Below are positions 23,755-35,831 of a DNA stretch of 64,000 nucleotides, piece by piece. The translations under genes and the position numbers were made by a program. The stretch is from Mytilus californianus (lineage: Eukaryota > Mollusca > Bivalvia > Mytilida > Mytilidae): the NCBI RefSeq assembly GCF_021869535.1, contig NW_026262734.1:91269285-91333284 (forward strand), in the 5' to 3' direction. Positions within the stretch are counted from its first letter, which is position 1, and each line of letters opens with the position of its first letter. The notes beneath the pieces were generated by a model. That model did not search any database and was not told the origin of the DNA. It saw only the letters and a program-made list of their open reading frames with translations.

Positions 23755-23845
23755 GACTTCGTTATATCTATATCCTCAATAAAATACATGCAATATTTGC
23801 CACTGGACATAAAGCAACCAACAATCAATCAATCATTATATCTAT
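23755..23845 (-). repeat. SINE-like 3' end with (AATC)n tail
   Basis: TATTTGCCACTGGACATAAAGC followed by CAACAATCAATCAATCA is the reverse complement of the start of the repeat at 37320 (GCTTAAAGTCCAGTGGCAAA). Confidence 0.5.
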
Positions 23846-24030
23846 TTGTTAGGTATAAAGAATGATAGTAATGTCCAAAGTCTCAATATTTTGATAATAC
23901 TTAATTGTTTTTTTTCTCTATCGTATACCTACACAAAGCTTTCTAGAAATAAGTATTTTAGCAAGTCATCTGGTACTCCCGATACAGTATTGAGGACAAT
24001 GAACAGTGAAAATTCAAGGCATATCTAACT

Positions 24031-26380
24031 AGAGGCTCTCAAGAGCCTGTGTCGCTCACTTGACTCTACTTTGGTTTTAGAAATCATGTAAAAATAGTGA
24101 AAAATCATAACAGACACCCAAATGATGATTGAGGCCAAATTTGGTTTTAATATTGGTCCCGTTATTTAATAAAATATCCTGGTGGCCACCTTGAACAGTA
24201 AATCGGCAACAAAGTAGCAACACTTGGTTAGCACCTCATAAGGAACATTCATGCCATGTTTGGTTTCATTCCATTCAGTGGTACTCTAAAAGAAGACATT
24301 TGTATGTGATTCCCATAGGGTCCTATGTTAAACTAAGTCCCCCCTGGCGCCCAATCGGATGACGGACACGCTACAAAGTTACAACTCTTGGTCAGCACCT
24401 CATAAGGAACATTCATGCCATGTTTGGTTCCATTCCATACAGTGGTTCTCTAAAAGAAGACATTTGTATGTATTTCCCATAGGGTCCTATGTTAAACTAT
24501 GTCCCTCGCTGGCGGCCATCTTGGATAATGGACCGACTGCAAAGTAACAACACTTGGTCAACACCTCATCAGTAACATTCATGCCATGTTTAGTTCCATT
24601 CCATTCAGTGGTTTTCTAAAAGAAGACATTTGTATGTAATTCCCATAGGGTCCTATGTTAAACTAAGTCCCCCCCTGGCGGCCATCTTGGATGATGGACT
24701 GACTGCAAAGTAACAACACTTGGTCAGCACCTCATAAGGAACATTCATGCCACGTTTGGTTCTATTCCATTCAATGGTTCTCTAAAAGAAGACAATTGTA
24801 TGTATTTCTCATAGGGTCCTATGTTAAACTAAGTCCGCCGCTGGCGGCCATCTTGGATGATCGACCGACTGCAAAGTAACAACACTTGGTCAACACCTCA
24901 TAAAGAAAATTCATGCCATGTTTGGTTCCATTCCATTCAGTGGTTTTCTAAAAGAAGACTTTTGTATGTTATTCCCATAGGGTCCTATGTTAAACTAAGT
25001 CCCGCCCCCCTGGCGGCCATCATGGATGATGGACTGACTGCAAAGTAACAACACTTGGTCAGCACCTCATAAGGAACATTCATGGTTTCATTCCATTCAG
25101 TGGTTCTCTAAAAGAAGACATTTGTATGTATTTCTCACAGGGTCCTATGTTAAACTAAGTCCGCCGCTGGCGGCCATCTTGGATGATTGACCGACTACAA
25201 GTAACAACACTTGGTCAGCACCTAATAAGGAACATTCATGCCATGTTTTGTTCCATTCCATTCAGTGGTTCTCTAAAAGAAGACATTTGTATGTATTTTC
25301 CATAGGGTCCTATATTAAACTAAGTCCCTCGCTGACGCCCATCGTGGATGATGGACCAACTGCAAAGTAACAACATTTGGTCAGCACCTCATAAGGAACA
25401 TTCATGCCATGTTTGGTTTCATTCCATTCAGTGGTTCTCTTAAAGAAGACGTATGTATTTTCAATAGGGTCCTATATTAAACTAAGTCCCCCGCTGGCGC
25501 CCATCTTGGATGATGGACCAACTGCAAAGTAACAACATTTGGTCAACACCTCATAAGGAACTTTCATGCCATGTTTGGTTTCATTCCATTTAGTGGTTCT
25601 CTAAAAGAAGACGTATGTATTTCCCATAGGGTCCTATGTTAAACTAAGTCCCCTGCTGGCGGCCATCTTGGATGATTGACCAACTGCAAAGTAACAACAC
25701 TTGGTCAACACCTCATAAGGAACATTCATGCCATGTTTGGTTCCATTCCATTCAGCGGTTCTCTAAAAGAAGACATTTGTATGTATTTTCCATAGTGTCC
25801 TATATTAAACTAAGTCCCCCGCTGGCGCCCATCTTGGATGATGGACCAACTGCAAAGTAACAACACTTGGTCAGCACCTCATAAGGAACATTCATGCCAT
25901 GTTTGGTTTCATTCCATTCAGTGGTTCTCTAAAAGAAGACGTATGTATTTCCCATAGGGTCCTATGTTAAACTAAGTCCCCTGCTGGCGGCCATCTTGGA
26001 TGATGGATCGTCTGCAAAATAACAACACATGGTCAGCACCTCATAAGGAACATTCATGCCATGTTTGGTTTCATTCCATTTACTGGTTCTCTAAAAGAAG
26101 ACATTTGTATGTATTTCCCATAGGGTCCTATGTTAAAATAAGTCCCCCGCTGGCGGCCATCTTGGATGATGGATCGGCTACAAAGTAACAACACTTGGTC
26201 AGCACCTCATAAGGAACATACATGCCATGTTTGGTTTCATTCTATTCAGTGGTTCTCTAGAAGAAGTTCAAAATGTAAAAAGTTAACGACGACGACGGAC
26301 GACGACGACGACGGACGACGACGGACGACGAACGCCAAGTGATGAGAAAAGCTCACTTGGCCCTGTGGGCCAGGTGAGCT
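24031..26380 (+). mobile_element. Pearl/Helitron-like non-autonomous element
   Basis: The left end carries a 7-bp hairpin (AGGCTCT-CA-AGAGCCT, 24033-24048) then GTGTCGCTCACTTG. The body is a tandem array of about 164-bp units. The right end is a GAC/ACGG microsatellite (about 26285-26332), then a strong hairpin (GCTCACTTGGCCC-TGT-GGGCCAGGTGAGC, 26351-26379) and TAAT. A tandem core followed by an ACGG-type microsatellite is the layout described for mollusc pearl (CvA) elements. A 3' terminal hairpin next to CTAA recalls Helitrons. The 62-63 codon ORFs inside follow the repeat and are not genes. Confidence 0.75.
24180..26263 (+). repeat. 164-bp tandem array, about 13 units
   Basis: The block CTCATAAGGAACATTCATGCC or a close variant recurs near 24230, 24395, 24561, 24727, 24894, 25061, 25219, 25386, 25547, 25708, 25872, 26037 and 26202. 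Most units also carry a variant of GGCGGCCATCTTGGATGATG. Units differ by scattered substitutions and small indels, so this is an older array than the 538-bp one. Confidence 0.9.
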
Positions 26381-29300
26381 AATAAAAAAGTACCAATAAT
26401 CATATATACTGGCTGGTCCTGAAGAAATCTTTTCGACTGATATAAAGTGTTTATCAAAGACACCCATTTTAGTTTATTCGATTATTTTATCCTGAGCGAT
26501 ATCGAGGGGTAAAATACGAATATAAATGCCCAACCTATGGTTAAATGAAAACAGATCTACGGCTGCCATGAATTATTTCGATTCTTATAGGACAAACACG
26601 GTAATTTTGTCAACCGTGAAAGCCCTATATACACGATACTGTATTGACTGTTCCGTTTTAAACCACCCCCCTTTTTTCCATATAATAATATTAATGATAT
26701 ATAATTATTCAATAACAAATAAAAAAACTCACATTTTTCAACTAAAGCTGTTCTCTATATCGAATATTATTACATTTTGAGGCGTACAAGAAGCCTGAAA
26801 ATGCCAGGTGTCCATATTTGACGCTGGAAGCATATATATGACGTGACCTTGTTAAGTTGCCAAAGATGATAACATTATTTCGCGGAATTTTCGTTTTATG
26901 ATATTTTACATCGAAATAATAACTGAAATAGACTGACTTTGCATTAGAACAGAGATAACCGTATTTGAAGCTTGGCCTACGTAAAACGTAGGTTTTACTG
27001 TCAAAATTGAGTTTACCTGGTCGTATAAATAAGATGGGCGCTACGCGGAACAGCCAATTTTGTGTATTAATGCGTCTGTGCTAAAAGTAGACATACTGGT
27101 TGACGATATAGTTCGTCATATTAGAATGACCAATAATATACCGTACCAAAGATAACTAATATCACTGAGAAAGTTCAATACCTAATCTGCTGATTAGAAA
27201 TCATACCGTCCTTCACTCTAACATCGTTTGCTGCACTTCAAAGAAGTTTTCATTCATTAACGCAATGAACAGTATAGGGGGACACAATATTATGCATTGC
27301 GTAATTCAAGCCGTACAGTATTTCAATTCAGAAAAAAAAATTCAAAAGAAACATTATAGTTTTGATACAAACTATCAATTAGAGGATTGACCGTATCCCC
27401 AAAATACAAGATGCAGTAATTTAACGACTGGGGTATAATTAGAAATTTTAGCAATAAGTCTTTTTAGCGAAAGATTTGATGGACAATTTCCCAACTTGTT
27501 GGCTTTATGAATACAATAACCGTAAACACCTGGATGGAAAATACGACTTATAATTGCAGGTCTGCAGGTAAAACCAAACTTCAAAAGTAAATTTATATAT
27601 ATGTGTAAAAAATTAGTAACAGTTTTGACCATAAAATGATATGTATATCCATGCTGCAAAAGCTTTCAAATATTTGAAATTTGAAAATTTATCGTTCATT
27701 GCAATCTGAGACGTCATGTAAAAACGTACATATAGAACCAGCTGAGAAATGTAAACTGAATAAAATAGAGCCAACTGAAGATCATCATTGAGAAAAATAA
27801 AAGTAATTATAGAAAAAGAAAAGTAGACGCATTTTTCACAGATTTTGACATGAAGAGTACGAGAAATTATAATATAATGTTCGGTCACTAGTGATGTTTA
27901 GTTTAGTAAGAATGAGTTAAGGTTAATAATTATCATTCATGTAAAAAATCTGTCAATGGTTATATCTTCCAAATTTTCGCAGGTTCTGTTAAAATAATAT
28001 CTATCAAGTCGTGCTTCGTTGATTCTGTCTTATAGATACAATGGATACGCGTTGATTCTTGAAAAAGAAACCATGAGCCCGGAGAGCTTATCCATTGTAT
28101 CTCTAACTTAAACTATTATGTTGATGTCTTTTCAAAATTAAAGCCTTTTCTTAATTAGAAGGTATTGTAAGTGAGTTTAAATAACCATGTTATCATGTTC
28201 AACGATGCATTAATAAATCTAAATTAAAAATTAATTGGTTAGAGAAATACAAATATTATATAACACGTCTGTCTTTGAATTATCAGGCATCTGAATATTA
28301 TCCGTAATTTACAAAATAAGACATATTCGAACTTATTTCTAAGTATATATGATAATTATGTTACAGGAATTTCTAGCAAGAAGCCTAATTCTAGGCACAT
28401 TACGATTTACTCGCATAGGGATTTGCGAATAAACATGTGTAAAAATATGTAGTTAAACAGATGAAAATATCCTACTATATTTATAAAACAAAAATGGACA
28501 AATTGAATGTAATCATTTATGTTTCAAATATGTGAAATAGACACTTATAGTCCAAAAATAAACGGGAAACCCGCTATTATTACAAAAATATCCACAATAA
28601 CATACAAAAAGAAAAGGGACAACAAAGAGAATACAGGGATTCAAACCTAAGTCGACAAGTCTCTACCTTTAACTTGACTCTTTAACTCATTGATCTTTAC
28701 CATGCTAACCTCGCGGCTACCAACTAATAGTATATATATGTTCATTTATATATATAAAATAGACATACTATTGTAACCCATTGGTAGCCGAAAGGTTTCG
28801 TCGATGTGTTGATGTCAGTTACACATAATAGATTTCAAGGAGGGGCTTGATTCCCAGTGAAGGCTAATAAAAATTACAAAAATTAAAAGTAAGTTTTTAC
28901 TTTAATTCCATGAAAACTTAATGAAATTAGGTACACAAAGAAACCAATTGAATATAATTTGATGAATCCATTTCGGCGACAGATTTATGTAGCGTTGATT
29001 CTAGAAAAAGAATCCACGGTAATTGAATAGGCTGACGTCACGACAATGGTTTAATTATGAATCTTTACCACATACCATCATTCAATACAAAGCCACAGTT
29101 TTAATAAATCCCTTAGCTGTTTCTCTAAAAGATAAACTTAAATATTATAAGCAAAAGAGATTATAACCGTTTTTTGGATGTCTGATTATTGTACTTTTGT
29201 AAGTTTTATAACTAAATAAGAATTAAAACGACTGCAATAGCCATTGTGACACCCACATTTATCAAACGATTACTTTATTGAATAGGAAAAGATCTCTTTA

Positions 29301-29815
29301 ATAATTGCGTCAGAAGGTCGTAAATGCAGACAAACTGACTTTCATAGAAAGGTAGTTGACTTTAATGCATCTATAAATATTAGCTTTATCACAATATTAT
29401 ACAACGAGATCTGAACAAAAACCCAAAATATTTACTGGATGCAGATTCAAATCGAAACTTATTAAATTTTTTGTGTAATCCAAGAAGGCAATACATAGCG
29501 GAATCTTGTTGAGTTAAGTAGCAGCTTTCATTCTAGTCGTTTTGAAACGTATTCCTCTACGATCTTTATTTTTGTTTTGAAATTGAAGGTGTTAACATAC
29601 TACGTTTGGCTTTTGATCATGCGACATTTCAAAACACATTTGTATGTTATCCATGTCGACAAAGTTAACATCTGAAAAATTCTAGTCTACCATTTCCATG
29701 TTCACACAATTTGTTTTTAACCTTTTATTGAACGTTTCAATAGTTGCCCTGATTACCTTTCAGACAATAATTTTAAGAAGAAAAAAGTCAAACAAATAAA
29801 TTAAATGGCATATAT
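26381..29815. other. Non-genic stretch
   Basis: A half-foldback at about 26475-26580 (GCCATGAATTATTTCGATT) is related to the foldback at 35664-35831. Weak tRNA-like boxes occur near 28610-28740 (minus) and 28775-28860 (plus). No gene recognised; minus ORFs at 27375-27888 have no domain I know. Confidence 0.35.
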
Positions 29816-29819
29816 AGTT

Positions 29820-30690
29820 AGAAATTGGCATTCTCATGGGAACCAACTGTGTCCCTCTTCTTGCCGTCTTGTTTCTTTATTCATATGAGGCTGACTTCAT
29901 ACACGAGCTTCTTAGTAAAAATGAAAAGAATAACGCTAGCATTATCCTTTAACTTGACTTTCCGCTATGAAGATGATGTCCTCTCACTAAATAATTTAAA
30001 GTTTGGTGACTATGTTCCATCGAACTTGAAATAAAGGATACAACAGCTATAGTTAAGTCTGCCTCATATTTTGACTTATATCTAGAAATTGACAATGAGG
30101 GTCGGTTGAGCACAAAACTTTAGGACATAAAAGGTGATTCAGCTTCCCAATTGAAATTCTCCATTTCTATGTAGTGACATTCCAGCAGCGCCTGGATATG
30201 GAGTATATATCTCTCAGATGTTATGATATTTCAGGGCTTGCGTTAAGATTTCCTTGATAGAGGGTTGCTGTTCACAAGGAAGCTTTTTAATCAAGAGTTC
30301 CAAGTGGTGAAGTGGAAATCATCCCTTCGAAAATTTTATGAATGCCATTACAAGTTGGTTGACCGTTACGGAATTTTTTTTTACAGATGACGACGGATAT
30401 GTTTGTAACTACATTCCCGTCCTTCTTTTTCCCAAATATGACCTACCGAATTATACTAATCACCGAGTTTGTACTTACCTGAGCAACACGACGGGTACCA
30501 CATCTGGAGCAGGATCTGCTTACCCATCCAGGTTTTTGGTGGGGTTCGTGTTGCTCCGTCTTAAGTTTCTATGTTGTGTTTTGTACACTGTTGTTTGTTT
30601 TTTGGTCTTTTTTTATTGCCATGGCGTTGTCAGTTGATATTCGACTGATGAGTTTGAATGTCCCTTTGTATCTTTCGCCAATCTTTTGGA
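29820..30690 (+). mobile_element. RT-element relic with palm motifs, frameshifted, tail type 2
   Basis: This is the only copy reaching back into the catalytic palm. MGTNCVPLLAVLFLYSYEAD (motif B region) is in one frame; FRYEDDVLSLNNLKFGDY is in another, so there is a frameshift between them. The metal-binding YxDD box reads YEDD. Further on, stop codons interrupt the block corresponding to the ORF at 21263, and the tail holds GTTTTTGGTGGGGTTCGTG. The 69- and 99-codon ORFs here are fragments of it. It is a dead copy. Confidence 0.78.
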
Positions 30691-31295
30691 AGAAATATTT
30701 GTTTTTCTAAATACGGCTATCAAGTAAGGATCGTATGATACATTGTAGATAGAATTTTTTTTTAAACCATGTGAGCGAGCAAAAACCATAGCATCACTGA
30801 CTAGTTTTTAATTCTCGCTCTTTCTTATATGACTGGTAATAGCAATTTTAATAAATAATTTACTGAATATAGGGATAACTTAAAATATGCCGTCTATATC
30901 AAATTAATAAATTGACATTTTTCTACTTTTCAATCGAAATGAAATTAAAAAGGTTTATCGCCAAATGGCAGTTGATCCTTATAACAATATAAAGCTGGTA
31001 TAATATTCATTAGGATCTTTCAAAACTATTTGAAGAAAAAATAAAAGTAATGTTCTTAGAATAATAATATTCATATAATTTGATCTGGAGCACGGGAAAT
31101 AATTTATATTCAGACATATTTGTTACGGGTTGATATTTTTTATTCAGCAAATTGACTGCATAAAGACAATGTTAACCAGTCAAAACAAAATTTCAATGTC
31201 GGAAGTCCGGAGGAAAAAGTACGACATGTAAATTGACAAGCTCACAATAAACAAATGCGTCGGCTGGTTTTTATTCAACTGATGATTTATTCAAT

Positions 31296-31518
31296 ATGGC
31301 AATTTTAGGTGCTTTGTTTCTTGTAATGTATATTACTTTGAATAATATGGATGTCGGTTTGAGCGTGAATTGGCATTCATTTAGAAGTAAAAAGTACATA
31401 TTTATGGAAGAAAAGTTAAACTGGTTTGATGCTCAAACTGTTTGTCACGCAATGGAAAGTTTTTTGGCACATGAGATGAGTGCAGATGAAAACAGTTTCT
31501 TAATCTCCATATTAAACA
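31296..31518 (+). CDS. Secreted C-type lectin, exon 1
   Basis: A true ATG at 31296 starts a hydrophobic leader (MAILGALFLVMYITLNN), a probable signal peptide, followed by the start of a C-type lectin domain: VNWHSFRSKKYIFMEEKLNW, then AQTVC (C50, the first conserved cysteine) and DENSFLISILN. The exon ends at a GTAAGT donor (31519), phase 1. Spliced to 33832-34069 and 36235-36352 it gives a 192-residue protein with no stop. The leader is somewhat polar towards its end, so the cleavage site is uncertain. Confidence 0.85.
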
Positions 31519-32589
31519 GTAAGTACGTTTTCTTGAAAAATGGGTACAATCGGTCATATTTATAAGTTTGAAACTAGATGAAGCAATATTCTCTATTTAA
31601 TATAAATACAACTACAATACAGTAACATTATATAGTATACCGCTTAACATTTAAAATAGCAATTTCTTTTAATTAAATTTATACATTCTTTACAGATGTA
31701 TGATTTTTGTTGTACAAGTAAATGCATTTTCCTTCAAATGTTATTCTTGCTCTTGATCGGATAACTGTTTATCTTTTAGTATAGTTGGTGTCTTAACTTT
31801 TTGTTTATGTATATTTTTCAATCAGTTGGTATTCGATATACAAATTTCATACAGGTTGAAGCAGAATATTATTATATTTTCACTTGATGAAGCATGAGAT
31901 GACCAATTATTATGCCATTTTCCTTTCCTTTTAAATATTGCAAACGGCGTACTTTTTTATAATCCCTTATGACTGTTTCAGAAAAGCGGTTCGGACGCAT
32001 GACATTTATACAGTATTTTTTTTCTCCTTTTTCTGGTCTATACTGCTGGTGGTAGACTATGAGTCCCCGTGTGCATCATCAGCTCAGTGGTCAGTACTTC
32101 GGTACTAACGTGATTTTTAACAAATCGTTCTAAAAAATTTCGTTTATAAATTCATAGATTATAAAAACTCATTTTTAACTGCCTCACTGAACAGGTGAAT
32201 AGATATAACTTACTAGCTATATTTTCAGATAAATTAGTGTCATGGTTTCTATCTTCTCATATTTTTATTTCTTCATAAAAGAATTATTTTATTAACTCCC
32301 AATATATTTCAAACCTAAAGAGATCAGTATTTTTATATTCAAGGTGATGATCCATTTTACATAGCTTCAGTCAGAAGACATAACTGCTCCAGACCACTCA
32401 TTACATATTTGTTGTGTATACGTATAGTATTTTTACTTCCGATACACTTGTAATCCGGATGTAATGTATTGCTGGATATGATTTCATAATCAGGTTATCA
32501 ATGAATCAACGATGGGGCAGATGGTATATCACAGCTAATAAATTGGTGCAGAGGGTATTTGTTCACACATTGTTGTCAATATAAAGGAA

Positions 32590-32810
32590 TTTTATGCGAC
32601 TGCCATACAAGTGAGAGGTTAACCTAGCTACAAAACCAGGTTTAATCCACAATTCTCTGCATAAGGAAATGCCTGTACCAAGTCAGGAATATGACAGTTG
32701 TTTTCCATTTGTTTGATGTGTATGTGTTTGACCTTTTGATTTTGCCATTTGATAAGGGACTTTCCGTTTTGAATTTTCCTTAGAGTTTGGTATGTTTGTT
32801 ATTTTATTTT
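32590..32810 (+). repeat. Retroelement tail type 3
   Basis: TGCCTGTACCAAGTCAGGAA, then GATAAGGGACTTTCCGTTTT; the reverse complement of the copies at 3345-3545 and 47345-47575. Confidence 0.7.
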
Positions 32811-33024
32811 TTTTACAGGTAATAAATTATTTAAGAGGGTATATAACATCTAATAAACTGGTACAGAGGATATATTATAGCTAATAAACTGAACTGAAAT
32901 CATCATCATGGAATAAAAATGTAAACTTTCTAGGATTTAATTATGTAGGGACGTATTCAAAAGAAAAGTCCGACTTTATTAAATTATTGTTGAGTGAACT
33001 GTTAAAGGATTTAGAAAAATGTAA

Positions 33025-33135
33025 AATCACAAAAATACCGAACGTCGAGGAATATTCAAAACGGAAAGTCCCTTATCAAAATGCAAAATCAAAAGCTTAA
33101 ACACATCAAACGAATGGATAACAACTGTCATTCTC
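33025..33135 (-). repeat. Retroelement tail type 3 fragment (inverted)
   Basis: CAAAACGGAAAGTCCCTTA followed by AACACATCAAACGAATGGAT. It lies about 215 bp from the opposite-orientation copy at 32590-32810, so intron 1 could fold on itself. Confidence 0.65.
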
Positions 33136-33831
33136 ATATGAAGGATATATTCAATCAGAGTTGTAGCCATAAGAACAACTGGACATGAAAGATGAATAAA
33201 AGATGGATACATCGAAATAACAGATGTTGTTCAGTGTTTTGTTATGCATAGACAGACACTCTGATGTTGAGTTATTCTTATTAGATATTTGCTGTGTTCT
33301 AATTATTGTTTTGGGTTTGAAATTGTTTTTGCGGGTAGATTTTGGTTTTTAAATACGTTTCATTTAAATAAAGATCCACATATTTAAGTGTGCAATGACA
33401 ATAAAGTGAAAGTTTTATCTGTTTTGTTGTATTCAATTTATTCGTCTTTAGCAAAGACTTAATTTAATATACAAATTGTATTTTGAGAACAGAAATTCAC
33501 CTTATTGATAATAGAACTGGTTCAAGTATTTTCAGAAGTATTTCAACATTGTAATTCTGGTCTACACAAGGAATATCTGTTGCTCATCTTTGCTCTTCAT
33601 CGATGCAATAAAAGTACTACATACCTGTAGGGGCAGAACTGGGATCACATCGTTATATTAGAGTCGAGTTCAAGCCTTCTTGTATGATTTCCTGCTAAGG
33701 GTCTTATTGTTATAGGCGACAAGTGTACGGAATTGTCCTCTGGTGGTTTGGTACTGTTGAAATGAAATCAATTTATTTGTGAATGGAAAAAATCCAAAAT
33801 GGGTTACTCTCTGAATTACTTCACTATAAAG

Positions 33832-34069
33832 ATTTTAATATTTTTCTTCTGCTTGGAAAAACTGCATGGATCGGAGGTGCAGATATTCACCAAGAAGGAG
33901 ACTGGAGATGGTACAGTCCTTTAACAGAAATGAAATTCACATACTGGCATAGCAACCAACCCAACAATGGAAGGACTTCTAATTGTATGTGCTACTACAA
34001 GTTCTCTACAACTGTATACAAGTGGGCCGATGAACCATGTACCAGTCGCTTTTCTTTTGTGTGCGAAAA
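33832..34069 (+). CDS. Secreted C-type lectin, exon 2 (sugar-binding half)
   Basis: It carries the core of the lectin domain: TAWIGGADIHQEGDWRW (residues 85-101), YWHSNQPNNG with QPN at 117-119, cysteines C126/C128 and C144, WAD at 139-141 and the closing FSFVCEK (C152). In canonical domains the calcium/sugar site reads EPN or QPD with a distant WND; here QPN and WAD fill those places. Ligand preference cannot be read directly. The exon ends at a GTGAGT donor (34070), phase 2, which joins AA to the G of exon 3. Frame continuity through both junctions supports a working gene. Confidence 0.88.
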
Positions 34070-34147
34070 GTGAGTATTCGATTTTATTGTAATTTTACAC
34101 AAATGAGAAAGGAACCTTTGATGATAGTTTTTCTACATTATTTAAGG

Positions 34148-34250
34148 AATGACTGTAATATTTTTTCTGTCTATGAAGAAATAACATCAAAAATGTGGTG
34201 CACACTGAATAACTCGCGTACGAATAGACAGAAAAAATATTACAGTCATT
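34148..34250. mobile_element. Foldback element with 27-bp perfect inverted arms
   Basis: Arm 34148-34174 (AATGACTGTAATATTTTTTC...) is the exact reverse complement of 34224-34250, around a 49-bp spacer. It probably belongs to a longer MITE family. Confidence 0.8.
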
Positions 34251-35119
34251 TCTTATAATTTAATTCTAAATTCCATTTTAAACCGGAGTAAACCATGAAA
34301 AAACGTTGATGACGTCACGGTCACATGACAAAATTATGTCTATGAGCTGATAAACAAAACAACGTCAGCCACTCAGAAGACGCGTTACATCCAGAATTAA
34401 ATTATTATGATATAAAATGAAAATGACACTTTATAAAGATGTGTTCGAACTGCTTGCTTGGATTTACTGCCATCAGAAACTCTCAAAACTAAACCTTATA
34501 AATGCCGTTGATGATAAAGTACTTGAATAAGTCTATAACATATTTTCTTTTAGATATTCAGTATGCAAAATTTTTACAAAACGGAAACTTTATTCTTTTT
34601 CTTTTTTTAAAATTGGCTGCAAACATTGCAGCCATTGTTGAAGGATATACTGACGTTAATACTATTGTAAAAATACATGCGAATGTTTTATTAGGATAAG
34701 ACCCATTTTAGTTTGGGGTTTAGTCCTAATACCCTCTTCAAAATCTAATTGAAAGTTCCTAAATGATTTTTCAAGATTACTCATAAATACACTACGCAAA
34801 AATTCGTTCACTTCTTAAAATTCATAAATTATATGATCATTCGATTAATTTTTATCTAATATTTATTGCTTTATTTGAAAAGTTGTTCTCTATCTATACA
34901 TGATATAACTATAATTCTAATATGACGTGCTTCTTTCTCTTTGTAAACAACACCGTGATAAAATTCTCGATATATCTATACTTAGCGCAGACTCCGAAAT
35001 GTACATAATAATGGCTGTTAAAATATACCTCCCACGTAAATCCACATGTATCGTAACCATTGTGCAAACGCTATGTCGATTTCGCTGTGTTAAAAATTAC
35101 AACTGAAAAAACCCTACAG

Positions 35120-35400
35120 AACCTTTATTCTTACTCTGAGGCATATCTAAAAGAATTAATGCATTGGAGATCGGACAAATGTACAAAATCAAAATAAATT
35201 AAAATTCCGCGAAATTCCATTAATGTTTTTGGCGCATTAACGTCATTTCAAAACATGACTGACGTCATACGAAAAAAAACACCAAAGCTGAAGGTTTTTC
35301 CATTGCGTTAACGGTAACCTTCTAAACTAGGATAATATTGCATTAAAATAAAGTTTTGAGGTAGGTGTTGCTTTTTTTCTATTCTATTGCATTATTCGCA
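35120..35400 (+). repeat. Dispersed repeat with inverted relative at 46600-46860
   Basis: GGCGCATTAACGTCAT and AGTTTTGAGGTAGGTGTTG recur in reverse complement near 46620-46790. No coding capacity. Confidence 0.6.
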
Positions 35401-35663
35401 CATTCGTACAAAATGTCAACAGTGAATTTGACGGAAGCTTTCGAGAAAAAAATGAAAATTAAAAATGGCAAATGTTAGGTTTGAGACTTCAAAGAATCAA
35501 TCACATTTTTTCTAGCGGTTATTTAAGAAACGGTTCATGCAAGCTACAGATTTATTAGATTTTTTTACATTTATCTAACAGTGGGTAAACTAGAACAGCC
35601 ACACACACGGCATTCCAACCCTCGCTTCAGTTTTTTAATGACCGTATTTCTCCTATCAGAATC

Positions 35664-35831
35664 GAAATAATTCATGGAAGCCATGCATAGATTTGTTGTA
35701 AATTTACACATGGCCTTGGCCGTGATATTCGTTTATTTTATCCCTCGCTAACGCTCAGGATAAAATTCGAATATCACGGCCCAGGCCATGTGTAAATTTC
35801 CAACAAATCTATGGCTTTCATGAATTATTTC
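35664..35831. mobile_element. Foldback element with about 75-bp inverted arms
   Basis: The left arm 35664-35742 (GAAATAATTCATGGAAGCC ... GGCCGTGATATTCG) pairs with the right arm 35758-35831 (CGAATATCACGGCCCAGGCC ... TTCATGAATTATTTC) with few mismatches and a short loop. Confidence 0.8.

Larger units (their letters stand above)
31519..33831 (+). other. C-type lectin intron 1
   Basis: GTAAGT donor and AAAG acceptor (33830-33831), phase 1 on both sides; the join creates an Asn codon (A+AT). It contains a type 3 retroelement tail at 32590-32810 and an inverted relative at 33025-33135. The acceptor lacks a strong upstream pyrimidine tract, so the exact junction is the weakest part of the model. 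Confidence 0.6.

Noticed and set aside
24359-26188. A row of 62-63 codon plus-strand ORFs with near-identical proteins (SAPHKEHSCHVWFHSIQWFS type)
   Set aside because: They follow the 164-bp tandem unit exactly, and units without the ORF have ordinary substitutions; they are repeat ORFs.
24031-26380. CRISPR-like array
   Set aside because: Units are directly tandem without unique spacers and the genome is eukaryotic.
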